Origin: Streptomyces aureus
GTDB taxonomy: Bacteria; Actinomycetota; Actinomycetes; Streptomycetales; Streptomycetaceae
Length of the DNA: 64,000 bases
Assembly: GCF_000725495.1 (NCBI RefSeq)
Contig: NZ_JNZD01000028.1
Location: 62,001-126,000, forward strand
Reading direction: 5' to 3'
Shown here in pieces: positions 34,301-46,100 of the stretch. How positions within the stretch are numbered: position 1 is the stretch's first letter; each line of letters opens with the position of its first letter. The translations under genes and the position numbers were made by a program. The notes below the pieces were generated by a model. The model had not been told where the DNA came from and made no database searches. It saw nothing but the letters and a program-made list of their open reading frames with translations.

Positions 34301-35304
34301 CAGTGCTCAGGATCGGTCTGGTCGGGGTGGAGCATCTTTCGTACGCAGCGGTGCAGTCCCGTTTCGCCGGATCCGCTGGCAGCGGTCATCCAGGGCAGGG
34401 CGTCCATGGTGTGGGCGCGTTCGTCGGTGGCGAGGTCGTCGACGGCGGCGCGCAGGTCGTCGGGGACGGGTTCGTCGGTGAGGCAGAGCCAGCCGATCGC
34501 GGCGGCCAGCTGGACTTCGGGCGGCTGTGACCGGTGCTGCCATCGTTCGCGTATCCAGGCGATGGTCGGTGCGTGGGGGTGGGTTCGGGTGGCTTCGGCG
34601 GTGGCGAGGACCAGGGCGGCGCAGACGATCGGGTCCTGCTCGGCGGCGAGCCGGGCTCGGAAGGAGGAGCGGACCGTCCCGTGGGGGTCTGTGGCGGTGG
34701 CCAGTGTGTAGGCGGCGTGGATGCGTGTGGACGGGTCGGGGTCGCTGAGGAGGGGCTGGAGGAGGGCGATGTCGGCGGTGATCGCGGTCCGGGCGGCGGC
34801 GACCGACCAGCCGACGGGGTAGCCGGTCACCTCGACGCCGTAGTCGTCGTACTGATCGCTGTCCTGGGTGTCGGTGCGGTGGAGCAGCAGTTCGTCGCGG
34901 GAGGCCACGCCGAAGTAGCGGGCGCGGGCCGGGGCGGAGGCCTCTGCGAGCGCGCCGGCACGGTAGGGGTGGCCGGTATCGGCGGCGATGCGGATCAGGA
35001 ACGGCACAGCCAGAGCGGCCGCGGCCCGCATGTCGTTGGCGCACATACCAACCACAACGAGCCTTCCGGTGCGAGCGGACGAGTCGTTCACGTGCATCAG
35101 GTGAACGGCTTCCCTGACACGATCTCCGCCCGGGAAGTGCTCCCAGGGGACTTGGTCGAGCAGGAAGCCGTCCTTGACCTGGGGCCGGAGGGCGGCCACC
35201 GCCGCCCGAACGTCATATGGTCCGCCCGCGAACGAGGACAGTTCCGCCCCGTCCGTCAATGCCCGGCACACCGCAAACGCCGGATCAGTCCGCCATCCGC
35301 CCAC
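34267..35304 (-). CDS. HEAT-like repeat protein
   Basis: A GTG at 35304 preceded by AGGGGA gives 345 residues. The central and C-terminal parts are helical pairs typical of HEAT repeats: LLQPLLSDPDPSTRIHAAYT, SSFRARLAAEQDPIVCAALV and PPEVQLAAAIGWLCL. Conserved WxxxxHFPGG-type and RAGALAEASAPARARYFG segments occur near the N-terminus. HEAT-repeat proteins of this size are frequent in Streptomyces toxin/immunity regions and may serve as immunity proteins, but this is inference. It stands alone on the minus strand. Confidence 0.65.
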   Translation of the reverse strand: MGGWRTDPAFAVCRALTDGAELSSFAGGPYDVRAAVAALRPQVKDGFLLDQVPWEHFPGGDRVREAVHLMHVNDSSARTGRLVVVGMCANDMRAAAALAVPFLIRIAADTGHPYRAGALAEASAPARARYFGVASRDELLLHRTDTQDSDQYDDYGVEVTGYPVGWSVAAARTAITADIALLQPLLSDPDPSTRIHAAYTLATATDPHGTVRSSFRARLAAEQDPIVCAALVLATAEATRTHPHAPTIAWIRERWQHRSQPPEVQLAAAIGWLCLTDEPVPDDLRAAVDDLATDERAHTMDALPWMTAASGSGETGLHRCVRKMLHPDQTDPEHCDDPWAISSKS

Positions 35305-35337
35305 GTCATCCCCTATTGTCGAGCCGGTCGGAGCCGA

Positions 35338-35672
35338 TCATGCCACCATCAGGTCCGCCTGTTCGAAGGCGCCCAGGGCCGTCTCCCGCTGTCCGTCGAC
35401 GGCGCTTCGGCCCTCTTCCAGGTGATCAACCAGAAGGTCGGCCCCGAAGCTTTTCGGCTTCCGCCGGGAGCGCAGCAGGCGAGGGCCGACGGACCTTGGT
35501 GCGGCAGGGAGCCTTACCGAAGAACGAGGCGAGAACTGCTCGTACGAGTCCTCGCCGCGGTCGTTCATCCACCGGGGAGTTTGCTGCCGTCCCTCAACGT
35601 CAGGCGCGCGAGGAGTATTGCCTCGTTTAGTACACACACGGCGTAGGCCGCCACCCTCAACTCCTGCTTCAT
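35338..35672 (-). pseudogene. NUDIX hydrolase remnant
   Basis: An ATG at 35672 begins MKQELRVAAYAVCVLNEAIL and reaches LPGG before a TGA at 35565-35567. This is the start of a NUDIX fold, where LPGG is the first part of the NUDIX box. In another frame immediately after, GEDSYEQ follows, consistent with the expected GGxxxxGE continuation. The essential REUXEE helix is not found. A minus-strand continuation to 35338 is open but not NUDIX-like. The gene is dead. Confidence 0.55.
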
Positions 35673-36224
35673 GCGACGACGTTAGAAGCAACGGTAGCCA
35701 CCGCTGTGCGCCGGCTCCCGCCGATCTCGGTGAGGTCCGCGAAGGGTTGCCGCGGGGCGTTGGAGGCGGCTTCTTGCCGTCAGCGGGCTTGCGTTTTTTC
35801 GGTTCGTTCAGCAAGGAGTTCAAAGACACAGTCGTACGGGCGTCCGCATGCGATTTGCAGTTACGCCAGGTGATCACGATGCTGCAGGGGTTTCTCCACC
35901 GTGGCTGGTTCCCATCGTGTCTGTGGGTACGTGAGGGCGAGGCTAGTCCCTTTGCCTGTGGTCTATCTGATGCCGCGGGAAGGGCAGATTCTTCGGGTGA
36001 CTCCGTGCAAGTGCGTGGCTTGAATCCTTCGGCGGTGTCTTTCTAGTGAACACGGGGGGTATTGACAGTCTTGGTCTTGATGGGGTGTCGCGCATCGGAT
36101 GATGGCGGACATTTGTGCTGGTCATAGGGCTGTGCGGGACCGGTTTTGTGGTTCAACTCTCCTTGACGGGGCAATGTGAGTCGTCATTAACTCTGGCTTC
36201 CTGTGCACAATCTGTGATGCTGGG
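35673..36224. other. 550-bp intergenic region upstream of the LamG/Rhs genes
   Basis: No coding frame is convincing. TTGACA at 36062-36067 is a good -35 match, though no clear -10 stands 17 bases on. The region is more AT-rich than its surroundings and probably holds the promoter for the downstream secreted proteins. Confidence 0.35.
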
Positions 36225-39200
36225 GTGAGAACTGTGGTGCTGCGGCGGGGGAGTTGTCGTGTGCGTGCTCGAAGAAGGGCCGTACGCGGTGTAGTTGGGG
36301 GCGTGTCTGCGGCTGCGGTGCTGCTGTCTGTGCTGCCGGGGGTGACGGTAGTTGCGGCTGGTGATGCCCGAGCCGCCTCGCGGGCGTCGGTGGTGTCGGA
36401 GGAGTCCGCATCCCAGCGGGCTGCGGCGACCGGTGAGCCGGTAGAGGTCACTGCGGCACGGTCCGAATACACGACCACGGTCGCCAACCCTGATGGCACG
36501 TTCACGCTGACCCAGACGACCGAACCCCAGCGGGCTCGAGGCACGGACGGCGCCTGGCGGGACATCGACGTCACGCTGGAGAAGCGATCGGACGGCACGA
36601 TCGGCCCGAAGTCGTCCGTCGTGGATATGTCGTTCTCCGGCGGGGGAAGCGGCTCGAGTCTGCTGCGGCTTGACCACGAAGGCCAGGAGCTTAAGCTCGG
36701 CTGGCCTTCCTCGCTGCCTACCCCGACTCTGGACGGGGCGACGGCAACCTACTCCGATGTGCCGGTTACCGGCGCGGACTTGCAGCTCACCGCGACGGCA
36801 GAGGGCTATCGAGAGGTCGTGGTGGTCAATACGGCCGAAGCGGCGTCCAGCCCCGAGCTGGAGAAGATCAAACTCACCGCCACGGGCGACGGCCTGAGCG
36901 TCATTCCCGGCGAGGGAGGCGGCGTGCGAGCCGTGGACGCGGACGGCAACGCCGTCTTCCGCGGTCCAGCCGGCCAGATGTGGGACTCCGCCGGAACCGA
37001 CAATGCCGGCCCGCACACCCAGCTTCGCGCGAGCTCAGCCGCACAGCAGACCCAAACGCAGCAGGAAAACCCGGGTAACGATCCTGGTCCCGCACAGCCT
37101 GACGACGGCGATGCCACCGCAGAACTCCCCGTCACCGTGAGCGGCGGCTCTCTATCGGTGCGCCCGGACCTGGACCTGCTCCGCGGACAGAACACCATTT
37201 ACCCGGTGTACATCGATCCGCCTGTGGGCCTGGGCGTCTCGGAATGGACCAAGCTGTCCTCGGACGGCGACAAGTTCTGGAAGTTCAGCGAGCCCAAAGG
37301 CGTGGGCCGGTGCGGGATCGCAGACGGATACGGCTGCGCCGCCAGTGCCTACACCGACCGCATGTACTTCGAGTTCGGCCCCGGCGCCTTGGCCGGCAAG
37401 CACGTGCTGGATGCGACATTCCGCGCCTATGAGACATGGTCGTTCAACTGCTCCCCGTACTGGGTTGATTTGGAGCGGACGGACAACATCAGCGAAGGCA
37501 CCAGATGGCCGGGCCCCAAGTCTCTGGACCAGATGGGTGACAGGTACGTCTCCGCAGGCCGCGGGGACCTGTGCTCTCCCGAGCAGCCCAAGTCGTGGAT
37601 CGAGTTCAACGACAACCCGCAAGAGCCGGACGAGAACCTCACCTCGACCGTGAGGGCCTTCGCGGACGGCAAGTTCCCCCGCCTGACGCTCATGCTGCGA
37701 GCCAAGGACGAGACCGAGCCGCGGGCCTGGAAGCGTTTCGACAACAACGCGGAGCTGAAGGTCTGGTACGTGCACACGCCCGGCGTCCCGACATCGGTCG
37801 GTGCCATCCCGGGCACGGGCACAACCGCCGCCTGCAAGACCTCGGCATCCGACCCGCTGACGGCGACCATGGACACACCGACCGTCCAGGCTCGAGTGCA
37901 GACCAAGGTCGAACCGCGCCAGGGCGAGGAAGAAGGTTCCCTGCAAGCCGAGTTCGTCATGCAGCGATCCAGCACCGACACCCCCTCCGGCAGTTGGTCG
38001 CAGGTGTGGAGTGACTACAAGCCGGACTCCGGATGGGTGCCCGACGGCACGCTGGAGAAGGCCACAACGAGCAAGCGCGCGGATGGGGGCCTGTACCGCT
38101 TCCGTGCCCGAACGCAGTCGCACTGGAGCTACGACGGGACACCCGGAGACCTGTTCTCGCCCTACTCGGCATGGTGCTACCTCAGGATTGACTCAACGGC
38201 CCCGAAAGAACCGTCCATCACATCGGCCGGCCCCTACACGGCGTGCCTCACCGATGACTGCGCCCCCCATGGCGGCCCGGGTATCGCCGGCACGTTCACC
38301 TTCAGCCCCAACGCGGCAGACAAGGACGTGAAGGCATACCGCTGGCGGTTCATGACCAGCGATGCCGCCGCGACCAAGACGGTGAACGCGTCGACGACCA
38401 ATGCCCCAGTGACCCGCACGGACATCAAGCCGAGCCTGTCAGGCCTGCAGACACTGTCCGTCGAGGCCAGCGACCTGAAAACCGACAAGAGCGGAAACGT
38501 GCGCTGGGGTCCGCCCGCCTACTTCTACACGAAGGTGGACCTAGCACCCGGCGCCAGCGGCCGCTGGCACTTTGGGGAACTCAAGCCCGGATCCGGCACC
38601 ATGACGGCGACCGACACCGCAACTGTCGGCAGCCGACACAACGCAACCCTGGTCGGCGAGGCGGGAACCGGCGGCTCCACCCGCGCACGCCGCGGGGCCG
38701 GGGACTACTCCCTGCGTCTGAACGACGACACCGCAGTCCCGGCGGAGCAGACCGGCCATGCGGCGACGGCCTCGCCCGCGGTGAACACTCAGAGCGCGTT
38801 CACCGTGTCCGCCTGGGTGTACCTCACCGATGCCTCCGTCAACCGGGTGGTGCTCTCGGAGCCAGGCTCCAACACCAGCGCCTTCGCCCTGTACTACTCA
38901 GCAACCTACAAGAAGTGGGTCTTCAACCGCGCCGACAAGGACAGGTCGAGCCCGGTCTTCATCCGCTCCCTTGCTGACGCCTCTAATCCGCCGCTGAAGG
39001 TGTGGACCCACCTGACCGGGGTTTTCGCCACCAACAAGGACAGCACCACAAGCGACGACACGATCCAGCTGTTCGTCAACGGACAGCCCCAGGGCGATCC
39101 CGTGGTCCTTGCCGACGACGCCGCCTCCTACGAGCCCTGGGCCGCAACCGGCGGACTGCAGTTCGGCCGCTCGGTGTCCGCAGGAACAGGAGCGGATCAC

Positions 39201-40079
39201 TTCTTCGGCCTCCTGGACGAGGCGGCCGTCTTCCAGGACGCCCGTCAGCCCGACCAGGTCCGGCAGGAGTTCCGTCTCGAGCAGGACGGCGTGCCGGCCA
39301 ACGAACTCGTCGCGCACTGGGATGCCACCATTTCACCTCCGTCCGGAAGCCAGATGATCGAGAGCCCGGAGGATCCGGACAACCCGGCCAGTACATCCTT
39401 CCCCTACCAGCGCGGCGGCCTGACACTGCATGCGGGAGCCGCACTGACGGGCGAGGATGCCACCGCCCTGGTCATGAACGGCACCTCCGGGTACGCCTCC
39501 GCCACTGGTCCGGTGGTCGACGAGACCGGCTCGTTCACGGTCTCCGCACGCGTGCGGCTGAACAAGACCTTGCTCGAGTCCAAGCCGGACGGCTACCGCG
39601 GACTGGTCGCGGCCCAGGCCACACCGGCAGGCAAGGAATCCTCCTGGGCGCTGTGGATCGAGAAGATCGCAAGCGGCATCTATCAATGGAAGTTCGGGCG
39701 GACCGCTGTCGACTCCACCGGCAAGGTCGTAGCAACCGCGCTCGCACCGGCCGAGGAACCCGTCGGTGACAAGGAACTCAACACGTGGGTCGATGTCACA
39801 GGTGTCTTCGACGCTGCCGCTGATTTCGTCGGCAAGAGCGACGGAGCCCAGCATTTCGGAGTCGCCAAGCTCTATGTCGGACCCTTCGCCCAGGTCGGCG
39901 AGGAAGATGCCGGACTTGCCGCAGCGCAGCAAGGCAACGGCACGCTCTCGGCAGGCAGCGGCCAAGCGGCCGGCGCGACGGGCAACTACCTGCCCGGCGA
40001 CCTCGCGAAGCTGCGCCTGTGGACCGGCGCGATGACAGGGGACCAGGTGAACAACCAGATCGCCCAGCCGTCGACATAG
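36225..40079 (+). CDS. Large secreted LamG-domain protein associated with Rhs
   Basis: The 1284-residue product (GTG 36225) starts with a basic region and a hydrophobic signal segment ending near GDARA. An N-terminal beta-rich region follows (FTLTQTTEPQRARGTDGAWRD style repeats, then GLSVIPGEGGGVRAVDADGN), a central region with multiple Trp/Cys residues, and two C-terminal concanavalin-like LamG domains. The first has NTQSAFTVSAWVYLTD and VWTHLTGVFATNKDS with DTIQLFVNGQPQG; the second has VVDETGSFTVSARVRL and WVDVTGVFDAA. Such proteins are commonly encoded just upstream of Rhs/YD-repeat toxins in Streptomyces and may help deliver or anchor them. The Rhs gene follows 98 bp downstream. Confidence 0.82.
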   Translation: MRTVVLRRGSCRVRARRRAVRGVVGGVSAAAVLLSVLPGVTVVAAGDARAASRASVVSEESASQRAAATGEPVEVTAARSEYTTTVANPDGTFTLTQTTEPQRARGTDGAWRDIDVTLEKRSDGTIGPKSSVVDMSFSGGGSGSSLLRLDHEGQELKLGWPSSLPTPTLDGATATYSDVPVTGADLQLTATAEGYREVVVVNTAEAASSPELEKIKLTATGDGLSVIPGEGGGVRAVDADGNAVFRGPAGQMWDSAGTDNAGPHTQLRASSAAQQTQTQQENPGNDPGPAQPDDGDATAELPVTVSGGSLSVRPDLDLLRGQNTIYPVYIDPPVGLGVSEWTKLSSDGDKFWKFSEPKGVGRCGIADGYGCAASAYTDRMYFEFGPGALAGKHVLDATFRAYETWSFNCSPYWVDLERTDNISEGTRWPGPKSLDQMGDRYVSAGRGDLCSPEQPKSWIEFNDNPQEPDENLTSTVRAFADGKFPRLTLMLRAKDETEPRAWKRFDNNAELKVWYVHTPGVPTSVGAIPGTGTTAACKTSASDPLTATMDTPTVQARVQTKVEPRQGEEEGSLQAEFVMQRSSTDTPSGSWSQVWSDYKPDSGWVPDGTLEKATTSKRADGGLYRFRARTQSHWSYDGTPGDLFSPYSAWCYLRIDSTAPKEPSITSAGPYTACLTDDCAPHGGPGIAGTFTFSPNAADKDVKAYRWRFMTSDAAATKTVNASTTNAPVTRTDIKPSLSGLQTLSVEASDLKTDKSGNVRWGPPAYFYTKVDLAPGASGRWHFGELKPGSGTMTATDTATVGSRHNATLVGEAGTGGSTRARRGAGDYSLRLNDDTAVPAEQTGHAATASPAVNTQSAFTVSAWVYLTDASVNRVVLSEPGSNTSAFALYYSATYKKWVFNRADKDRSSPVFIRSLADASNPPLKVWTHLTGVFATNKDSTTSDDTIQLFVNGQPQGDPVVLADDAASYEPWAATGGLQFGRSVSAGTGADHFFGLLDEAAVFQDARQPDQVRQEFRLEQDGVPANELVAHWDATISPPSGSQMIESPEDPDNPASTSFPYQRGGLTLHAGAALTGEDATALVMNGTSGYASATGPVVDETGSFTVSARVRLNKTLLESKPDGYRGLVAAQATPAGKESSWALWIEKIASGIYQWKFGRTAVDSTGKVVATALAPAEEPVGDKELNTWVDVTGVFDAAADFVGKSDGAQHFGVAKLYVGPFAQVGEEDAGLAAAQQGNGTLSAGSGQAAGATGNYLPGDLAKLRLWTGAMTGDQVNNQIAQPST

Positions 40080-40133
40080 ACGCTGCCGGCACCCCCTTCC
40101 ATCGAACACTCTTCCCCCAGCAGACCTTTGACA

Positions 40134-40164
40134 GCGTGCGGCCGCTCTCTGAGCGGCCGCACGC
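40134..40164 (+). promoter_or_regulatory. Perfect hairpin abutting the Rhs ribosome-binding site
   Basis: A 14-bp stem (40134-40147 with 40151-40164) closes a three-base TCT loop. The Shine-Dalgarno GAGGAG begins directly after it and the ATG follows at 40178. It may terminate or process the LamG transcript, or set access to the Rhs start. Confidence 0.6.
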
Positions 40165-40177
40165 GAGGAGACCCGTC

Positions 40178-43100
40178 ATGAACCAGTTGGCTTCCGGCAC
40201 GACCGGCAGAGGCCGCACCCAGGCCAGACCCTGGATCCGACGCTTTGCAGCAGCAGCGGGATTCGCCCTGGTCCCCGGACTGCTGACCCCCGTGGCATTC
40301 GCTGCCGGAACCGACCCTCTGGGCGCGCCTCACCTGAACAAGCCCGTCCCCGCCAAGGTCTTCCCGCTCAAGTCCCACACGGACAGCAAGAACGCTGCAC
40401 TCGTAGCGAAGTCGGATGCGGCCGACCGCGCAGCATCCCGGCGTGCCCGCGCCGACCAACGACGCACCGTCACCTGGCCCAGCGCCGGCACCGCCACGCT
40501 GAAACTGACCAAAGCCGACATGGTGCAGGCCCATCCGGGAGCCCTTCCGGTGACGCTCAGCGCACCGAAGACAGACCAGGCTGCGTCCCCGTCCGCCAAA
40601 ACCCTCAGCGTCAAAGTCCTGGACCAGGCAGCAACCAAACGGCTCGGAATCAAGGGCGTCGTCTTGGCCGTAACCGGCCCCGCTCAAGGGGGCAAGGCCC
40701 GCCTTGGCATCGACTACGCAGCCTTCGCCACCGCCTACGGCGGTGACTGGGCTGGCCGCCTGCAGATACACAGCTACCCTGCCTGCGTACTGACGGCACC
40801 GGACAAGCAGACCTGCCGCACATCCCACCAGCTCACTTCGGTCAACGACCGTGCACACGAGCGCCTTTCGTCCACCCTCGCCTTCACCCCGTCATCCAGC
40901 GCGCCTCAGACCACCGTGCTTGCCGTGGCCGCCGGCACTCAGTCCGGCGCCGGCGACTACAAAGCCACCCCACTGGCCGCCTCCTCCACCTGGGATGCCG
41001 GCGGCTCCTCGGGAGCCTTCACCTGGTCCTACCCGCTGCGCACACCCCCGGCAGCCGCCGGGCCGACACCCAGCCTGGACATCTCCTACAACTCCGGCAG
41101 CGTGGACGGGCGGACCGCCTCGACGAACAACCAGGGCAGCCAGGTCGGCGAAGGCTTCGACCTCACCTCCTCCTACATCGAACGCAAATACGGCTCGTGT
41201 GACGACGACGGACAGAGCGATAAGTTCGACCTGTGCTGGAAGTACGAGAACGCCTCCCTGGTCCTCAACGGCAAGGCGACCGAACTCGTCAAGGACGACA
41301 CCAGCGGCAAGTGGCGTCTGAAGGACGACGACGCCTCCACCGTCACCCACTCCACAGGCGCCGACAACGGCGATGACGGCGACGACATCGCAGGCGGACA
41401 GGGAGACGGCAAGGGCGAGTTCTGGACCGTCACCACCGGCGACGGCACCAAGTACGTCTTCGGCCAGAACAAACTCACCGGCGCGGGCACCGACGACCGC
41501 ACCAACTCCGTATGGACCGTCCCCGTCTTCGGCGACGACGCCGGCGAGCCCGGATACAGCAGCGGAACATCCTTCTCCGGCCGGGCCAAGACCCAAGCCT
41601 GGCGCTGGAACCTCGACTACGTCGAGGACACCCACGCCAACGCCATGACCTACTGGTACACCGCCGAACACAACAACTACGACAAGCTCGGCGACGACAC
41701 CACCGGCACCGACTACACCCGCGGCGGCTACCTCAAGGAGATCCGCTACGGCCAGCGCGCCACCACACTCTTCTCCGGCTCACCCGCCGCCTCCGACAAG
41801 GTCGTCTTCTCCTACGAAGAGCGCTGCGACCCCTCCATCAGCACCTGCGACACGCTGACCAAGGACAACCGCGACAGCTGGCCCGACGTCCCCTTCGACG
41901 CCCTGTGCAAGGACGGCGACAAGTGCACCGGCAACGTCGCCCCCACCTTCTTCACCCGCAAACGCCTGACCGGCATCACCACCTACGCCTGGAACGCCGC
42001 AGCCACCACACCCGCCTTCGAGTCGGTGGACACCTGGGCACTCAAGCAGCACTACCTCGACCCGGGCGACACCGGCGACTCCACGGACCAGTCGCTCTGG
42101 CTCGACGAGATCAAGCACACCGGCAAGCACGGCACCGAACTCTCCCTCGACCCGGTCAAGTTCACCCACCTCTTCCTGCCCAACCGCGTCGACGGCGCCT
42201 CGGACAACATCCTCTCGCTCGACAAACCACGCCTGCAGACCGTGACCTCCGAGGCCGGAGCACAAACAGCCGTCACCTACGCCGAGGCCGACTGCGTCGC
42301 AGGGCAGACCATGCCCAAGGTCGACGAGAACACCAAGCGCTGCTACCCCGTCTACTGGTCACCCAACGGCGGCAAGACACCAACCCTCGATTGGTTCCAG
42401 AAATACCCGGTCACAGCCGTCAGCACCTCCGATCCTTTCGGCGGCTCGGAGTCGGTCCAGCACACCTACCAGTACTCCGGCGGCGGAGCCTGGCACTACA
42501 ACGACGACCCGATGACACCGGCCAAGGAACGCACCTGGTCCATCTGGCGCGGCTTCAGCAAGGTCACCCACCTCACCGGTGACAGCGACAGCGACCGCAT
42601 GAAAACCGTCACCGTCTACATGCGAGGCATGAACGGCGACCGCGTTCTCGGAACAGACGGCAAGACCCCCGACGCCGACGCCCGCAAGAGCGCCGACATC
42701 ACCGGCATCAAAGCCGCGAAGATCACCGACTCCGAGCAGTACGCAGGCTTCACCAGGGAAACCGTCACCTACAACGGCGCCGACGAAGTCTCCGGCACGA
42801 TCAACGACCCCTGGTCGCAAAAGACAGCCACCCAGCACAAGTCGTACGCGGACACCGAGGCCTACTACGTCCGCACCCAAGCACGTCACGCACGCACCAA
42901 CGTGACCAGCGGCATCGCCCCCCACGACCGCGTCCGCACCACCATCACGACCTACGACGACTACGGCATGGCCTCCAAGGTCGAAGACCGCGGCGACGAC
43001 GACGTCGACGGTGATGAGACCTGCACACGCAACACCTACGCCCGCAACGACGCCATCGGCATCAACACCCTCATCTCCCGCGTCCGGGTGGTCGCCAAGC

Positions 43101-46100
43101 CCTGCGCCACACTCAACGCGGACCTCGACCTGCCGGCAGACGCTACACGCCCCGGCGACGTCATCTCGGACACGGCCACGACGTTCGACTCCAAGACGTA
43201 CACGAGCACCCAGACCCCCACCAAGGGCGAGGCGCAGTGGACAGGACGGGCCAAGGGCTACGCCGCCGACGGAACACCGAGCTGGCAGAAGATCGGCACC
43301 GTCGACTACGACACCCTGGGCCGCCCAAAGCTGGTCAAAAACGCCAACGACCTGGCCGTCTCCTCGACACACACCCGTCGCTGCGGGCCCGCTGACCGCC
43401 AGCGACGTCACCGACGCCGCGACATACAAGACCACGTCCGCGATCGACTTCGCCACCGGCTCGGTCCTCAAGGTCACCGACCCCAACAACAAGATCACCG
43501 AAAGCCAGTACGACAGCCTCGGACGGGTGACCAAGGTCTGGCTGCCCAACCGCTCCCGCGCGCTGCAGAAGACCCCGAACTACGTCTACGACTACCACGT
43601 CACCAATACGGCGATGTCCTGGGTCTCCACCGCATCCCTCAACGGCGAGGCGTCCGGCTACAACACCACCTACCAGTTCTACGACTCGCTCCTGCGCAGC
43701 CGCCAGGTACAAACTCCCACCCCCGTCGGCGGCCGCCTGGTATCCCTGACCCTGTACGACGACCGCGGCCTGGCCGTCAGCGCACAGGGCGACATCTGGG
43801 ACAACACCTCCGCTCCGTCCAACCAACCGGTACAGACCGCGGGCGGAGCAGCCCCAGCCCAGAGCGACACCACCTACGACGGCGCCTCGCGAGCCATCAA
43901 GACGGTGACGAAGAACTTCAACGTCCCCCGCTGGACCATCGACACCACCTACACCGGCGACACCGTCTCGACCAGCGCACCCGACGGAGGCCACGCCACC
44001 ACCGTGGTCACCAACGCCCTCGGCCAGACCACCGAGCGCCGCGAATACGCAGGCCCCAAGCCCACCGGCACCGACTACACCACCACCGGATACCTGTACA
44101 CGCACGCAGGCCAGCAGGAGACCATCACCGGCCCGGACAAGACCACCTGGTCCTACACCTACGACCTCTTCGGCCGCCAGGTCACCACCAGCGACCCGGA
44201 CAAGGGCACCAGCGCCACCGAGTACAACAACCTCGACCAGGTCGTCAGCACCACCCCCAACAAGGACGCCAGCAAGAAGCTGCTCTACGCCTACGACGAC
44301 CTCGGCCGCAAAACCGGCATGTGGCAGACCGACAAGACGGATGCCAACAAGCTCGCAGCCTGGGGCTTCGACGCCGTCGCCAAGGGACAGCCCGACACGG
44401 CAACCCGCTACGACGGGGGCACAACTGGCAAGGCCTACACCCAGAAGGTCACCACCTACGACAGCCTCTACCGGGCCACCGAAAGCCAGCTGATCCTCCC
44501 CGCCACCGACCCCCTCGTCACCGCCGGCGTCCCCGCCACGCTCTCCTTCACCACCGGCTACAAAGCAGACGGCACGGTCAGCCAGACCTCCCAGCCGGCT
44601 GTCGGAGGCCTCCCCTCCGAAACCGTCTCCTACACGTACAACGCCACCGGGCAGCAGACATCCTCCGTCGGCACCACCGGCTACCTCCAGCACGCCGGAT
44701 TCTCACCCCAAGGCGACCTGACCCGGCTCGAACTGGGCATGGACGGAGCCGACTCCGCCAAGAAGGCCTACCTCAACTGGGAATACCAGCCCGGGACCCG
44801 CCGCCTGACACGCTCCTTCGTCACCGACGACGTCCACGGCTACATGCCGCAGGACACCCGCTACACCCAAGACGACGCCGGCAACGTCACCTCCATCTTT
44901 GACGCCTCCACCCAGGGCGGCACCACCAAGACCGACAACCAGTGCTTCACCTACGACAGCAACAGCCGCATAACTGAGGCCTGGACCCCCAAAACCGCCG
45001 ACTGTGCCGCCACGGGCCGCACCACCACCAACATCGACGGCGCAGCGCCCTACTGGACCTCATACACCTACACCACCGCCGGCCAGCGCAAAACCGAAAC
45101 CAAGCACACCACCACCGGCGACAGCACCACCACCTATCAGTACGACGCCACCACCGACACCAAACCCCACACCCTGGACAACACCTCAGGAGCCACGACC
45201 GGCACCTACACCTACGACGCGCAGGGCAACACCACGGCACGCCCCGGCCCCAGCGCACAGCAGGCCCTGCTCTGGAACGCCGAAGGCAAACTGACCAAGA
45301 CCACTGAGAAGAGCAAGGAGACCAGCTACCTCTACGACGCAGGCGGCGAACTCCTCATCCGCCGCGCCAAGGCAGACGGCGACACCGTCCTCTACCTCGG
45401 CGGCACCGAGGTACGGCTGACAGTCGCCGGCACCACCAAGACGCTCACCGGCACGCGCTACTACACCGCCAACGGCCAGACGATCGCCGTCCGCACCGCC
45501 AAGTCCGGCACCTCCGGCACAAAGCTCAGCTTCCTCGCCACCGACCCCCACGGCACCGCAAGCCTCGCCTTCGATGCCACCACTTACGCCATCACCAAGC
45601 GCTACACGACACCGTTCGGCGCACCCCGCGGAGCGAAGGCCACCACCTGGCCCGACGACAAGGCCTTCCTCGGGAAACCCGCGGACGAAGCGACGAGCCT
45701 CACCCACATCGGAGCACGCGAATACGACCCGGCCATCGGCCAGTTCATCAGCGTCGACCCACTCCTCAGCCTCGACCAACACCAGTCACTCAACGGCTAC
45801 AGCTACGCCAATAACAGCCCCATCACCAACAGTGACCCCACCGGGCTCGTCACCGAGCCGACCGAACCCGGTGGCGGCGGAAGCGTCGACGACAGGCAGT
45901 GCCCGCCATTCTGCAGCGCGGACGGCCAACCGCACGGCCCCAGCGTCAGCAACGGATCCAGCAACAGGAAGTCTGACGGCACGGCCGGCGGAGGAAGCGT
46001 CTGCCCTTGCGGAACATCGCACACTGGCAGTGCAGGGGCCACCAGCAGTGGTGATGACACCTTCTGGGGAAACGAAAGCCAGGTGATTTTTGGCTGGGGA

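Noticed and set aside
42359..43549. A 396-codon minus-strand frame rich in Val/Gly inside the Rhs gene
   Set aside because: It is a GC-skewed shadow of YD-repeat coding sequence on the opposite strand.
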